Part shown: positions 16,068 to 25,632 of the stretch, in pieces | Layout of the letters: each line of letters starts with the position of its first letter | Position numbering within the stretch: the first letter of the stretch is position 1 | Source of the DNA: Oceanobacillus bengalensis | GTDB lineage: Bacteria > Bacillota > Bacilli > Bacillales > Amphibacillaceae | Assembly (NCBI RefSeq): GCF_003628445.1 | Contig: NZ_RBZO01000025.1 | Coordinates: 1-61,114, forward strand | Length of the DNA: 61,114 bases | Reading direction: 5' to 3' | Position numbers and translations under genes: made by a program | The notes under the pieces: model-generated | What the model was told of the DNA's origin: nothing | Databases searched by the model: none | The model's input: only the letters and a program-made list of their open reading frames with translations

Positions 16068-17758
16068 TGGCAGTAGAAAAATTAGTAAACTATAAGCAAG
16101 ATAATAGATTGCCTTTAACGATTTCCAAAAAAGAAGCAAGACTCTACTTATCCTTTATCGTTTTTGCATTTGTAGCATTATTTATTGGTGGATTAATGGG
16201 GTTACTTCAAGTATTGGTTCGTTCAGGTCATTTTACACTACCTTCTTGGATTGATTACTATTCTATTTTAACCGTTCATGGCGTTGTTTTAGGACTTGTA
16301 TTAACGACATTCTTTATTATCGGTTTCCAATTTGCTCTAATGGGTAAAACAGTTGGAATATCTGACAGACAACGTAGACTAGGTTGGTTAAGTTTTTGGG
16401 TTATGGCAATTGGTACGATTATGGCTGCTATTACGATCCTAGCTGGTAGAGCGGCAGTTCTCTATACTTTCTATGCTCCACTACAAGCACATCCGGCATT
16501 TTACATTGGTTTAGCTTTAGTTGTTGTTGGTAGCTGGATTGCATGTTTTGTAAATTGGCATCAATTAGCTGTTTGGAAAAAGAAACATCCAGGTGAAAAA
16601 TCACCTTTACTAGCATTTATGGTATGCATTAATATGGCAATGTGGTTTATTGCAACACTTGGCGTAGCAGCCACTGTACTATTGCAATTCATCCCATGGT
16701 CATTAGGATGGACAGCAACGATTAATGTACTACTAAGTAGAACACTATTTTGGTATTTCGGTCACCCACTTGTATATTTCTGGTTATTACCTGCATATAT
16801 GGCATGGTATGCAATTATACCAAAAATTATCGGTGGAAAATTGTTTAGTGATTCATTAGCAAGGCTATCATTTATTTTATTCTTATTCTTCTCTATCCCT
16901 GTTGGTCTTCACCATCAGTTAACAGAACCTGGTCTTGATTCAACATGGAAATTTATTCAAGTTGTTTTAACATTTATGGTTGTTATTCCTAGTTTAATGA
17001 CTGCCTTCTCCATGTTTGCAACCTTTGAAATTACAGGACGCAAAAAAGGTTTTGGTGGACTCTTTGGTTGGTTGAAGCATTTACCATGGAAAGATGTTCG
17101 TTTCTTGGCTCCTTTCATCGGAATGCTCGCGTTTATTCCTGGTGGTGCTGGTGGTCTTATTAATGCATCATATCAAATGAATTCCCTTATCCATAATACA
17201 ATTTGGGTTACTGGACACTTTCATTTAACGGTAGCAACAACGGTAGTTCTAACTTTCTTTGGTATCTCTTACTGGCTAATACCACATTTAACTGGAAGAA
17301 CATTGACGAAATCCATTAATCGACTTGGTATTATTCAAACGATTTTCTGGACAGTTGGTATGACAATTATGTCAGGTGCCATGCATATTCAAGGGTTACT
17401 TGGTGGTCCGAGACGATCCTCCTACTCTGACTATGGTGGATCGGAACAAGCAGCAGAATGGGGAGCATATCAAATGGCTCAGGCGGTTGGAGGAACCATC
17501 CTGTTTATCGGTATCATCTTAATGGTTTACATTTTCATTAAGCTAGCATTCTTTGCACCAAAAGGAAACGAAGAATTTCCAATTGCTGAAGAAGAGGAAA
17601 ATGCAGAACCAACTCCTATGTGGCTAGAGAACTGGAAATTATGGATTGCAATAACAATCGCGTTAATCTTATTCGCATATACAATACCGATTTTTGATGT
17701 TATTCAAAATGCACCTCCAGGATCCCCAACATTTGATTGGCCAATTGGTAATAGTTAG
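16067..17758 (+). CDS. cbaA: ba3-type cytochrome c oxidase subunit I
   Basis: This 563-residue protein has about 13 transmembrane helices. The low-spin heme ligand lies in ILTVHGVVLG near residue 70. FWYFGHPLVYFWLLPAY near 230 carries the CuB His and the Tyr region, LHHQLTEPG the other CuB ligands, and WVTGHFHLTVA near 386 the heme a3/b ligands. It reduces oxygen and pumps protons. The ATG overlaps the subunit II stop. Class B oxidases have high oxygen affinity, and this one probably receives electrons via the cytochrome bc complex encoded at 45.8-47.8 kb. Confidence 0.95.
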   Translation: MAVEKLVNYKQDNRLPLTISKKEARLYLSFIVFAFVALFIGGLMGLLQVLVRSGHFTLPSWIDYYSILTVHGVVLGLVLTTFFIIGFQFALMGKTVGISDRQRRLGWLSFWVMAIGTIMAAITILAGRAAVLYTFYAPLQAHPAFYIGLALVVVGSWIACFVNWHQLAVWKKKHPGEKSPLLAFMVCINMAMWFIATLGVAATVLLQFIPWSLGWTATINVLLSRTLFWYFGHPLVYFWLLPAYMAWYAIIPKIIGGKLFSDSLARLSFILFLFFSIPVGLHHQLTEPGLDSTWKFIQVVLTFMVVIPSLMTAFSMFATFEITGRKKGFGGLFGWLKHLPWKDVRFLAPFIGMLAFIPGGAGGLINASYQMNSLIHNTIWVTGHFHLTVATTVVLTFFGISYWLIPHLTGRTLTKSINRLGIIQTIFWTVGMTIMSGAMHIQGLLGGPRRSSYSDYGGSEQAAEWGAYQMAQAVGGTILFIGIILMVYIFIKLAFFAPKGNEEFPIAEEEENAEPTPMWLENWKLWIAITIALILFAYTIPIFDVIQNAPPGSPTFDWPIGNS

Positions 17759-17819
17759 AGAGGCCTTTCCTTATTGTGAGTAATTTAGGTTTTTACTAAA
17801 TAAATCAGAAATAATAAGA

Positions 17820-17856
17820 AAAGTGCTAAATCCTTTATGATTTAGCACTTTTTTTA
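17820..17856 (+). terminator. Terminator of the ba3 oxidase operon
   Basis: AAGTGCTAAATC and GATTTAGCACTT form a 12-bp stem with a 6-base loop, followed by TTTTT. Confidence 0.9.
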
Positions 17857-18098
17857 AGAACGACGTTAATTTGTGAATCGAAACAAATCCAATAAGTAAA
17901 ATCACTTGCTTATAGACTTACGGTTTGTTATAGCTTTCTAAATATAGTGAAATTTAGAATTTAATGATAAATATGTTATTATAAATATAGAGTTTGTTAA
18001 GAAATCTACTTAACTTGTACTTCGCGGAACAAGGGGCTGCATCATTTTTCAAAAGGAATAGGAAAATATTAAATACAATCGATTGGTGGTGATTTTGA
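17857..18098. other. Intergenic stretch before the NUDIX gene
   Basis: It is AT-rich and contains a likely -10 region (TTATTATAAAT, about 17973-17983) but no clear -35. No gene was seen. Confidence 0.4.
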
Positions 18099-18716
18099 AT
18101 GGAACCGAAATGGCTTGAATGGGCGAAACAACTCAGATCCATTGCACAGGCAGGATTAACTTATTCGAAAGATGTATATGACTTGGAAAGATTTGAGTTG
18201 ATTAAAAATATTAGCATTGAAATGCTATCTTTACATACAGATGTAAGTAAGACGGTGATTAGAGATTTATTTGACAATGAAACTGGTTATGCAACTCCTA
18301 AGGTAGATATTAGGTCTGTTGTTTTTCAGGATAATAAAATTTTAATGGTTAGAGAGAATACAGATGGAAATTGGTCTTTACCAGGCGGTTGGGGTGATAT
18401 TGGGTTAACTCCAAGCGAAGTTGCGGTGAAAGAAGTAAAAGAAGAATCGGGATTTGACGTTGAAGCAATAAAATTGATCGGGGTATTTGATAAGAAATGC
18501 CATCCGCATCCTCCCTCTCCCTATCACGTTTATAAAATATTTATCCAATGTGAAATAACAGGTGGACAACCTAGAGAAGGAATAGAAACGTGTGCAGTTG
18601 ATTTTTTTGCTGAAAACAATCTCCCGTCATTATCGATACCTAGAAATACGGAATCACAAATTAAATTGGCTTTTAAACATTTACATAATCCACAAGAACC
18701 TGTATATTTTGATTGA
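18099..18716 (+). CDS. NUDIX hydrolase with N-terminal helical domain
   Basis: This 205-residue protein has an N-terminal helical domain (residues 1-65, starting MEPKWLEWAKQLRSIAQAGL) found in the Bacillus ADP-ribose/nucleotide-sugar type NUDIX family. The NUDIX box lies near residues 92-115: LPGGWGDIGL, then VKEVKEESGF, which supplies the metal-binding Glu residues. It should cleave a nucleoside diphosphate linked to X. The substrate is unknown. It is a single gene with its own terminator. Confidence 0.88.
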   Translation: MEPKWLEWAKQLRSIAQAGLTYSKDVYDLERFELIKNISIEMLSLHTDVSKTVIRDLFDNETGYATPKVDIRSVVFQDNKILMVRENTDGNWSLPGGWGDIGLTPSEVAVKEVKEESGFDVEAIKLIGVFDKKCHPHPPSPYHVYKIFIQCEITGGQPREGIETCAVDFFAENNLPSLSIPRNTESQIKLAFKHLHNPQEPVYFD

Positions 18717-18790
18717 CTTTTGAGGTAGAATAAATAAGCAGGTTATAACATTAACTGCCCATTCATTGAACAACATAATAAGAATAAATG

Positions 18791-18822
18791 AAAACCGCTT
18801 GATTTTTTATCAAGCGGTTTTC
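18791..18822. terminator. Bidirectional terminator between NUDIX and ypbQ genes
   Basis: AAAACCGCTTGAT and ATCAAGCGGTTTT form a 13-bp stem that serves the convergent genes on both sides. Confidence 0.88.
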
Positions 18823-18842
18823 ATTTAGACAGTTCTCTTTTT

Positions 18843-19361
18843 CTATTCTTGTATATTTATTTCAGCAAGTGCCTTATTTTCCATCGGTATTCGTATAGCC
18901 ATTAGAGTAACATGTAAAAATGGAAAAATTATGGCTGTGTAGTAGGCACCAAACAGCCATGGAATAATAAAAAGTTCCAATCCTACAATGATATAGTTCG
19001 GATGCTTTACAAATTTATAAGGTCCTTTCCTTACTAATGGAGAATTCGGTAATATAATTATCTTCGTGTTCCAAAACTTTCCCAACGTCTGTATACACCA
19101 AACCCTTGCTAACTGGGTTAAAATAAAGAGTGCAAACAAATACGAGTTGAATTCGATATTAACTTGGTCTCGCACAATAACTTCAAATAGGATGGAAAGG
19201 AAAAATGCTGTATGTAGGACAATAAACCATTTATAATGTGTTTGTCCCTTTTCGATGCCTCCCTTTTCCTTCATCCATTGTTCATTTCGCTTAGCAATCT
19301 TTAGCTCAATTACACGTTGACAGATAATAAAGATGAATAATATCCACATTATCGGTTGCAT
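18843..19361 (-). CDS. bpsB: Isoprenylcysteine methyltransferase-family membrane protein (YpbQ/BpsB)
   Basis: This 172-residue membrane protein has about four to five helices. The ICMT-family signature LVRKGPYKFVKHPNYIIVG lies near residues 109-127 and should bind S-adenosylmethionine. It overlaps the end of the type III polyketide synthase gene by one base. In B. subtilis the pair BpsA-BpsB makes alkylpyrones and their methyl ethers, so this protein probably O-methylates the synthase product. Confidence 0.85.
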   Translation of the reverse strand: MQPIMWILFIFIICQRVIELKIAKRNEQWMKEKGGIEKGQTHYKWFIVLHTAFFLSILFEVIVRDQVNIEFNSYLFALFILTQLARVWCIQTLGKFWNTKIIILPNSPLVRKGPYKFVKHPNYIIVGLELFIIPWLFGAYYTAIIFPFLHVTLMAIRIPMENKALAEINIQE

Positions 19362-20449
19362 TATTCAACCCACTCCAATAATAGAAGTTCTGAGGTGAAT
19401 CCAGGGCCTAATGCAGATAATATGCTCCTGTCCCCTGTATGCATTGTTTCCTTCATCCATTCACGTAAAACATAAAGAACGGTTGCAGAGGACATGTTTC
19501 CATGGTTTCTAAGTACGTGATACGAATGCTTTAATTTTTTCTTTGTACATTGCAAGACCTCTTCCATTGCAAGTAAAACTTTTTTACCTCCAGGATGAGC
19601 GATAAACGATGAGAAATCCAGTTCATTAAGACCTCTTTCTTGTAAAAACCATTCGAGATGCTCTTTCCAAAAGGAATGAACGAGTGCTGGGATGCTCTTT
19701 GAGAAGATTACTTCTAATCCGTTGTTTGTCACGTCCCACCCCATAACAGAAGCGCTATTAGGTTTTGTACGTGTATCTGTTGCTATTATTTTCGGTATAG
19801 AAGATTTACGATAATCTAAATATGGGGATTCTTCTCCAACAAGTAATGTGGCACTTATTCCGTCTCCAAATAAAGCCGTACCTACAATATTACTCTTCTT
19901 TACATCCCCTTTCTGAAACGTTAAACTACATAGTTCCGAACAAATAAGCAAAGCCGTTTTATCAGGATATGCTGTAATCCAATCATGTGCACGGGACAAA
20001 CCGATTGCCCCACCACAACATCCTAACCCCCACAATGGCATTCGACCTACATCTTGCCTAAAGGGGCGTTCATTCATCATATGAACATCCATCGTTGGCG
20101 CTGCTATTCCTGAGCTGGTTACAAATAAAATCATATCAACTGCTTCATAGGGAATCGCCTTTTTTAAAAAGATGTCGTTCGATAGACAGTTATCTACCGC
20201 TTCTACTGAATGTGCTTTCGCTAGTTCTAAATAGAGATTGTTCTTTTCTTCAAATGTATGGTCTTGTTCAAACCATTCTTTCTCCACTACAAACTGCCTA
20301 TTATCTATTTCTGCATGATCAAAGACTGGAAGTAAACGATCAACTTGTCTCGATGTATATCCAAAGATCTTCTTTACAAGCTGTTTCACTTCTTCTTGCT
20401 GCATGTTATATTCTGGGATACTAACTCCTGTTGAACAGATGTACGTCAT
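19361..20449 (-). CDS. bpsA: Type III polyketide synthase (chalcone/alkylpyrone synthase family)
   Basis: This 362-residue thiolase-fold enzyme has the nucleophile Cys in GLGCCGGAIGLSRAHDW near residue 146, the His in SFIAHPGGKK near 287 and Asn in RNHGNMSSATV near 320, completing the Cys-His-Asn triad. It should extend long-chain acyl-CoA with malonyl-CoA to make alkylpyrones. ATG 20449 lies behind AAAGGTG; the in-frame GTG at 20458 is part of that site. It is translationally coupled to the methyltransferase bpsB. Confidence 0.92.
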   Translation of the reverse strand: MTYICSTGVSIPEYNMQQEEVKQLVKKIFGYTSRQVDRLLPVFDHAEIDNRQFVVEKEWFEQDHTFEEKNNLYLELAKAHSVEAVDNCLSNDIFLKKAIPYEAVDMILFVTSSGIAAPTMDVHMMNERPFRQDVGRMPLWGLGCCGGAIGLSRAHDWITAYPDKTALLICSELCSLTFQKGDVKKSNIVGTALFGDGISATLLVGEESPYLDYRKSSIPKIIATDTRTKPNSASVMGWDVTNNGLEVIFSKSIPALVHSFWKEHLEWFLQERGLNELDFSSFIAHPGGKKVLLAMEEVLQCTKKKLKHSYHVLRNHGNMSSATVLYVLREWMKETMHTGDRSILSALGPGFTSELLLLEWVE

Positions 20450-20488
20450 GTTTGTCACCTTTATACAGTTATTTTCCCCTGATCCTAC

Positions 20489-21988
20489 TTATAAACCATA
20501 TATATCTGTATATTTTTCCGTTAAATATTGAACCAAATAATCGGAATTAAGTTTCTCCTCCGTTACATCTTCAATGATCTCTAGTGGTTTTTTCATTTTC
20601 CCGTACTGATGAATATGTTTCGTTAACCATTCTTTAATCGGTGCTAAATCTCCTGAAGCAATCAATTGATCCACATTTAATTCCTTTTTCATTGTATGAT
20701 GGAATTGTGCAGCATACATATAACCTAATGCATATGAAGGGAAATAGCCAAAATCCCCTCCTGCCCAGTGAATATCCTGTAAGACACCTTCTTTATCTGT
20801 TGGTGGCTTAATTCCTAGATAATCTTCCATTTTTTCATTCCATAACTGTGGAAGATCTTTTACCTCCATTTCACCATTCATTAACCCTTTTTCCAGCTCA
20901 TAGCGAATCATAATATGTAAAGCATATGTTAGTTCATCTGCTTCAATACGAATAAATGACGGTTTCACTTCATTAATTGCACAGTAAAAATCTTCTAGTG
21001 TTACATGTTCGAATGCATCAGGTGCATAGGATTTCAATAAATCATAGTTATTTCCCCAAAAGGCTTTGCTTCTACTAACAAAGTTTTCCCAAAATAAGGA
21101 TTGTGATTCATGTATTCCCATTGAAGTTCCAGTCGCAAGCGGTGTCCGAGCTAGTTTTGGACTTATATTCTGTTCATATAATGCGTGTCCACCTTCATGA
21201 ATCGTTCCAAACACTGCCATTCGAAAATCCTCTTCATCATACCTTGTTGTAATTCGAACATCGTTCATGTTAAGCGTGATTTCAAAAGGATGAATGGTTT
21301 CATCTAGTCTCCCAGACTCGAAATCATAACCCATTTGTTTTAAAACCTCTACAGTAAATGCCTCTTGGTTTGATTTTGGAAAATGCCCTATCAATACGGA
21401 AGAATCTGGCTTTGTAGTGCTTGCGTTTATTTTAGAAAGTAAACCTGTTAATGCTTGACGAAGTTTAGAAAAAACCTCATCTAATATCTTTGTGGTCATA
21501 CCTGGCTCAAAGTTATGTAAAAGGGCATCATAGATGTTATCTTTATATCCCCAATAATTAGCAAACTTTTTATTAAAATCTACTAGTTTTTCTAAATAGG
21601 GTTGAAATAGGGAGAAATCCGCTTTCTCACGAGCTTCCTGCCATATTGCCTCTGATTTCGATTGCACCATCACATATTCCTTAAATTCCGCAATTGGAAT
21701 TTTACTGCTCCTATTATAGGTCTCTTCACATGTTTCTACTGCTTTTTGTATTATTTTATCTTCTGTTTTATTTTTTAATGCATCAATGTACTGCTTCATC
21801 TTCTCTGAAGTCTCTAACTGATGAACTTTTTCAGATAAAACCCCAACAACTTCTGATCGCTGTTCTACCCCTTTTGGTGGTATTTTTGTACGTAGGTCCC
21901 ACTGCGTTAATGTGATTACTTCTCGGTATGCATCAATTTCGTGTAATAAATCGATAAATTCTTTCTCTATTGATTTAATATTTTCCAT
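20489..21988 (-). CDS. ypwA: Carboxypeptidase, M32 family (YpwA-like)
   Basis: This 499-residue metalloenzyme has HEGGHALYEQ (HExxH zinc site) near residue 254 and the third ligand Glu in the following helix (GIHESQSLFWENFV). It is the length of the Taq carboxypeptidase family, to which B. subtilis YpwA belongs. It removes residues from the C-termini of peptides in the cytosol. It ends 3 bases past the start region of the bps genes and directly follows the RNA methyltransferase gene, the same order as in Bacillus. Confidence 0.95.
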   Translation of the reverse strand: MENIKSIEKEFIDLLHEIDAYREVITLTQWDLRTKIPPKGVEQRSEVVGVLSEKVHQLETSEKMKQYIDALKNKTEDKIIQKAVETCEETYNRSSKIPIAEFKEYVMVQSKSEAIWQEAREKADFSLFQPYLEKLVDFNKKFANYWGYKDNIYDALLHNFEPGMTTKILDEVFSKLRQALTGLLSKINASTTKPDSSVLIGHFPKSNQEAFTVEVLKQMGYDFESGRLDETIHPFEITLNMNDVRITTRYDEEDFRMAVFGTIHEGGHALYEQNISPKLARTPLATGTSMGIHESQSLFWENFVSRSKAFWGNNYDLLKSYAPDAFEHVTLEDFYCAINEVKPSFIRIEADELTYALHIMIRYELEKGLMNGEMEVKDLPQLWNEKMEDYLGIKPPTDKEGVLQDIHWAGGDFGYFPSYALGYMYAAQFHHTMKKELNVDQLIASGDLAPIKEWLTKHIHQYGKMKKPLEIIEDVTEEKLNSDYLVQYLTEKYTDIYGL

Positions 21989-21991
21989 TGG

Positions 21992-23128
21992 TTACTCCCC
22001 AATTCCTTTTTTTCCAAAAAATTGATAATAATTTGTTTGAATAAATCCATTAAATAATTTTCTCTTCTTCGTTGCGACTTGCCCGTATTCTTTTTCAAAA
22101 GCCTCGTAAGCTGTAATAATATACACGCTCCAGGATGGGTGTTCCTTCATGATTCCACCTAAATCACGGTACATTTTCGCAACACCTTCTTGATCACTCA
22201 TACGCTCTCCATACGGGGGATTACCAACTAAATAACCATTATCTTCTCGTAGTGTTAAATCCTTCACTTGCATTTGCTTCCATGTAATTAAATCACCTAA
22301 ACCAGCTTCAATCGCATTTTCACTCGCAATATTAACTAACTTATGGTCAATGTCAGAACCAATAATGGATAATTTTTGATCATAGTTTGCTTTATCTTCC
22401 ACTTCCGTGAAGGCCTCATCCCAATGTTTGTTGCGAATCCAATTCCAATCCTCGGAGGCGAAATTCCGATTAAATCCAGGTGCAATGTTTTGACCGATGA
22501 GTGCTGCTTCTATCGGAATTGTTCCCGATCCACAGAAAGGGTCGATAAATGGATATTCTGGCTTCCAATTTGTTAATAGTACCAATGCTGCTGCCATTGT
22601 TTCCTTGATTGGCGCTTCTCCTTGACCGATACGGTACCCTCTTTTATGTAATCCTTCTCCAGATGTATCAATCGTTAAAGTCACAACATCTTTAAGTAAT
22701 GCGACTTCTACTTTGTATAAAGCACCCGTTTCTGGCATTTTAAAAGCAACACCATATTTACGCTTTAGTCTCTCAGCAATTGCCTTCTTAACGATTTTTT
22801 GACAATCTGGTACACTATATAACGTTGATTTTATAGATTTTCCTGAGACAGGAAATTGACCATCTTCAGCAATAAAGTCTTCCCATGGAAGTGCTTTGGT
22901 CCCTTCAAATAATTCGTCAAAGGTTGTTGCTGTAAATTGATTCACGAGAATCTTTACCCGGTCAGCTGTACGAAGCCATAAATTACAACGGGGAATAGCA
23001 GAAATTGGCGCCTCAAAAATAACCCGCGAATTTTCAACCCGAGCTTCATATCCAAGTTGTCTTACCTCCTCTGCAACAATTGATTCCAATCCCATTGCTG
23101 CAGTAGCAATTAACGTTACTTTTCTCAT
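21992..23128 (-). CDS. ypsC: Class I SAM-dependent RNA methyltransferase with THUMP domain (YpsC)
   Basis: This 378-residue protein starts at ATG 23128 (MRKVTLIATAAMGLESIVAEE). A ferredoxin-like/THUMP region covers residues 1-155, followed by a RlmL-type N2-guanine methyltransferase domain with FIDPFCGSGTIPIEAALI near 190 (SAM motif) and NPPYGERM near 300 (catalytic NPPY). It is predicted to methylate guanine in 23S rRNA. The open frame extends upstream into rnpB DNA, but AAAGGGG precedes only the ATG at 23128. Confidence 0.9.
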   Translation of the reverse strand: MRKVTLIATAAMGLESIVAEEVRQLGYEARVENSRVIFEAPISAIPRCNLWLRTADRVKILVNQFTATTFDELFEGTKALPWEDFIAEDGQFPVSGKSIKSTLYSVPDCQKIVKKAIAERLKRKYGVAFKMPETGALYKVEVALLKDVVTLTIDTSGEGLHKRGYRIGQGEAPIKETMAAALVLLTNWKPEYPFIDPFCGSGTIPIEAALIGQNIAPGFNRNFASEDWNWIRNKHWDEAFTEVEDKANYDQKLSIIGSDIDHKLVNIASENAIEAGLGDLITWKQMQVKDLTLREDNGYLVGNPPYGERMSDQEGVAKMYRDLGGIMKEHPSWSVYIITAYEAFEKEYGQVATKKRKLFNGFIQTNYYQFFGKKGIGE

Positions 23129-23242
23129 ATAGGTAACCCCTTTATTAATGTTAGTAGATTTTCTATAGTTTACCATAAAACATTTTGTGCATGTTACTGA
23201 ATGTAGTATTACCATGATATTCATGAAATATCGATAAAAACA

Positions 23243-23284
23243 AAATAAAAAACCTTTCATATAGCGAGTGCTACAAAAAGGTTT
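23243..23284 (-). terminator. Terminator of RNase P RNA gene
   Basis: AAACCTTT and AAAGGTTT close a hairpin around a 19-base loop region, followed on the minus strand by TTTTATTTTG. Confidence 0.6.
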
Positions 23285-23305
23285 ATTGTAGTAATATTTT
23301 GATGG

Positions 23306-23715
23306 TAATGACCAAGTAAATACTCGATAAGCCATGTTCTGTGCCATTGTACTACAAGCGGTGGTCGGTCCTCGTACGCCGGCTGTAATCATCTATCTAC
23401 AAGGTCATATGACCTGTCCCTTATTCGGTTCATTTCCCTACTAAAGGATGCCCCTACCATTATTTGGGTTGCTCACTCGCGGGGTTTACCTCGTTCCACC
23501 TAACATGTTTCCACGCTAGCTACGTCACTGTGGCACTTTCAAGGATCTGATTCCATATCTAGATTGACTTAGGAATACATCCTGCCGTTAGCTCCTAAAA
23601 GCTACCTTGACTTATGGTTTCATCAAGCACGAACACTACAAACATCGCAGTTTGTGTGAGCATGGACTTTCCTCTGCATAATAAAATCATGCAGCGATTA
23701 CATGAGTATTTAACT
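23306..23715 (-). ncRNA. rnpB: RNase P RNA, type B (Bacillus type)
   Basis: Reading the minus strand, the conserved blocks occur in order: GTAATCGCTGCA, GAGGAAAGTCCATGCTC (P4 5' strand and CR-I), GTGTTCGTGCTTG, ATCCTTGAAAGTGCCACAGTG, GTGGAACGAGGTAAACCCC, AACCCAAAT, GTAGATAGATGATTAC and finally GAACATGGCTTA (P4 3' strand). Helix P1 forms between AAATACTC and GAGTATTT at the two ends. It is the catalytic RNA that matures tRNA 5' ends. It lies between gpsB and ypsC, as in B. subtilis, with its own promoter. Ends are approximate to a few bases. Confidence 0.97.
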
Positions 23716-23721
23716 TTATTT

Positions 23722-23750
23722 ATTCTAGCACATTTCAACCATCGATTCAA
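23722..23750 (-). promoter_or_regulatory. SigA promoter of rnpB
   Basis: On the minus strand TTGAAT (23750-23745) and TAGAAT (23727-23722) are 17 bases apart. The predicted start near 23715 agrees with the 5' end of RNase P RNA. Confidence 0.8.
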
Positions 23751-23799
23751 TGGAATTATTTAGGACATTTAACGTATCGTGCATGGAGCACTGTTACTC

Positions 23800-24108
23800 T
23801 TAACCTTCTGAATCCGCAAATTTCTTGCCAAACACAGCCTTTTCAAGGTTTGATAATCGTTTTAGAATGTCATAGTTAACTTGTGTATGTTGTCCTGGTG
23901 CGCGCGTTCTTGTTTGCTCTGTTGTACTTTTCTTTAGTTTCTCTACTTCTTGTTGCAAACGAACAATTTCTTTTTGAAATATATCATAATCTTTAATAAC
24001 AATGTCTAGGAATTCATCAACCTCTTCTTGATTATACCCACGCATTGCTGTTTTAAATTCTTTCTCAAGAATTTCCTTCCCATTTAAACGAACACGATTT
24101 ACGCTCAT
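23800..24108 (-). CDS. gpsB: Cell division protein GpsB
   Basis: This 102-residue DivIVA-family protein has the N-terminal membrane/PBP-binding domain (ILEKEFKTAMRGYNQEEVDEFLDIVIKDY, residues 13-41), a coiled coil (about 42-62), a polar linker and a C-terminal helical trimerisation domain (VNYDILKRLSNLEKAVFGKKF). It shuttles PBP1 between septum and side wall. That partner, ponA, is encoded at 27.5 kb in this window. It is located next to rnpB as in Bacillus. Confidence 0.95.
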   Translation of the reverse strand: MSVNRVRLNGKEILEKEFKTAMRGYNQEEVDEFLDIVIKDYDIFQKEIVRLQQEVEKLKKSTTEQTRTRAPGQHTQVNYDILKRLSNLEKAVFGKKFADSEG

Positions 24109-24273
24109 TTTTTAGATCACCTCTTCATATCCTATCCTATTTTTTTCAACTAATAATAATGACATAATATTAAATATTTCATCGTAATATATCTTGGATT
24201 TTCCACTTATAGGTATTATACCATAAAAAAGGAAACTGAATATCAGTCTCCTACTTTTTATTTGCATACAATA

Positions 24274-24678
24274 CTATTCATTTTTTAGTAAATCATCGTT
24301 ATTAAATGAAAAAGGTAATAATTCATCCATCCTAAATGTTTTGGTCTCTTTACTTAGATTGGTTAGATGAATTTGTATTTCGTTACTAAAAAATTCGCTC
24401 ATCACTTGGCGACACGCACCACATGGTGGTACTGGCCGTTTTGTGTCTGCTGCTACAGCCATTTCTACAAACGCTGTTTCACCATCAGATATTGCTTTAA
24501 AAATAGTAACCCTCTCTGCACAACATCCAACCGTATATGCGGCATTTTCAATGTTACATCCCGTATATACTTTACCTGATTTCGTTAATAGTGCTGCTCC
24601 TACTGGGAATTTAGAATAGGGTACATATGCATTTTTTCTGACGTTAATTGCTTCTTCAATTAATTTATTGGATGACAA
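24274..24678 (-). CDS. cdd: Cytidine deaminase
   Basis: This 134-residue enzyme deaminates cytidine and deoxycytidine to uridine forms. Zinc site: the Cys in GCCAERV near residue 53 with the proton-shuttling Glu, and PPCGACRQV near 86. The start is TTG, 8 bases after GGAGGGG. In B. subtilis cdd is near era; here it occupies the space between yppE and gpsB where B. subtilis has other ypp/yps genes. Confidence 0.95.
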   Translation of the reverse strand: MSSNKLIEEAINVRKNAYVPYSKFPVGAALLTKSGKVYTGCNIENAAYTVGCCAERVTIFKAISDGETAFVEMAVAADTKRPVPPCGACRQVMSEFFSNEIQIHLTNLSKETKTFRMDELLPFSFNNDDLLKNE

Positions 24679-24745
24679 CTACTTCACCCCTCCATTGTTT
24701 GTGTGAGAAAATTATAAGATACTTTAAAATAATTGTAAAGAATAC

Positions 24746-25096
24746 TTACGGAAGTTCATTTACCAATTGATCGAATATATATCGTATGGAACGGTATAAT
24801 TCCATATACCTTTTCCTTCTTACATCTAGATAATAACTATGCATTAATAGTAATTCCATATTTTCCTTCGTTGCATTAACTTGATTGGGATGAACGGTTA
24901 CTTCTCTTGCCTTAACTACTTGTAAAGCTTGTTCTTCCCACTTCTCCACCATCTCATAAATAGGAGAAGTCTCTTCTTTAACTTGAAGAAAGAATTTCCG
25001 ATCCTTCTTATTTTCTGGTGGTGTACTATTTTCATACAATGCTTTTAACCGAAGCAAATGATTATTTAATAATATCGTACGTTCCTTTAGTTCCAT
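24746..25096 (-). CDS. yppE: YppE family protein (DUF1798)
   Basis: This 116-residue, all-helical soluble protein contains the family stretch EEQALQVVKAREVTVHPNQV, then ENMELLLMHSYYLDVRRKRY. Its position downstream of the yppD-like gene is conserved. No enzymatic motif is visible. Function is unknown. Confidence 0.8.
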   Translation of the reverse strand: MELKERTILLNNHLLRLKALYENSTPPENKKDRKFFLQVKEETSPIYEMVEKWEEQALQVVKAREVTVHPNQVNATKENMELLLMHSYYLDVRRKRYMELYRSIRYIFDQLVNELP

Positions 25097-25151
25097 CCCT
25101 TTTCCGCCTTTTACTATAACTGTACCATAATAGGTACGATTTGTTTAAGTA

Positions 25152-25358
25152 TTATGCCTTACTGGAGCTAAAAGAACGGATTAGTGCCAATTCATTTTTC
25201 TGTTTTTTATATTGTACGGTTATTTCCCTTTCTACTTTTGTAACTAATTTCTGATCAATGATACGAACTTGATCTTGTAACTTTTGTAAGGATGCTTCAA
25301 ACTCACTTTTACTAATACCATTAGGAAAATGTTGCACTTCTTTTATGGCAATTGACAT
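25152..25358 (-). CDS. Small hypothetical protein in the yppD position
   Basis: This 68-residue helical, charged protein (MSIAIKEVQHFPNGISKSEF) has a ribosome site (GAGGTGAGGGT) just before the ATG. It lies immediately upstream of yppE, where B. subtilis carries yppD. The sequence is not confidently recognised as YppD. Confidence 0.55.
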   Translation of the reverse strand: MSIAIKEVQHFPNGISKSEFEASLQKLQDQVRIIDQKLVTKVEREITVQYKKQKNELALIRSFSSSKA

Positions 25359-25514
25359 ACCCTCACCTCATTTTAATTTGTTATATGACCTATTCAATAC
25401 GTTCAAGTCCAACTCCTTCTCGTTCGACAAAACTAGAAGAAAAAGCACAAAAGAAATGAAAATAGTAATCATTTCAGTAAAAATAGACACACTATACGTA
25501 AAGGAGGGTTTTTC

Positions 25515-25625
25515 ATGGATAAAAGCAAAGAAATACTAAATAAAGAACGCCAGCAGCGTCAAACAAAATCTCAAGCAATTAAAGGTGATAAAAAACTGAA
25601 TGGTCCTGACCGTCCATCAACATAA
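25515..25625 (+). CDS. sspM: Small acid-soluble spore protein M-like
   Basis: A 36-residue basic peptide, too short for routine gene finding, starts at ATG 25515 six bases after AAGGAGGG (25501-25508). It ends GDKKLNGPDRPST, very close to the SspM ending DKKLGGPNRPST, with a Lys/Gln-rich start. SspM is a minor spore-core protein made in the forespore. It sits between ypp genes, as in B. subtilis, and has a strong terminator directly downstream. Confidence 0.85.
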   Translation: MDKSKEILNKERQQRQTKSQAIKGDKKLNGPDRPST

Positions 25626-25632
25626 TAAAATC

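Noticed and set aside
23129-23392. Extended N-terminus of the ypsC frame up to 23392
   Set aside because: The extension runs through RNase P RNA and its terminator. Only ATG 23128 has a ribosome site and the family N-terminus.
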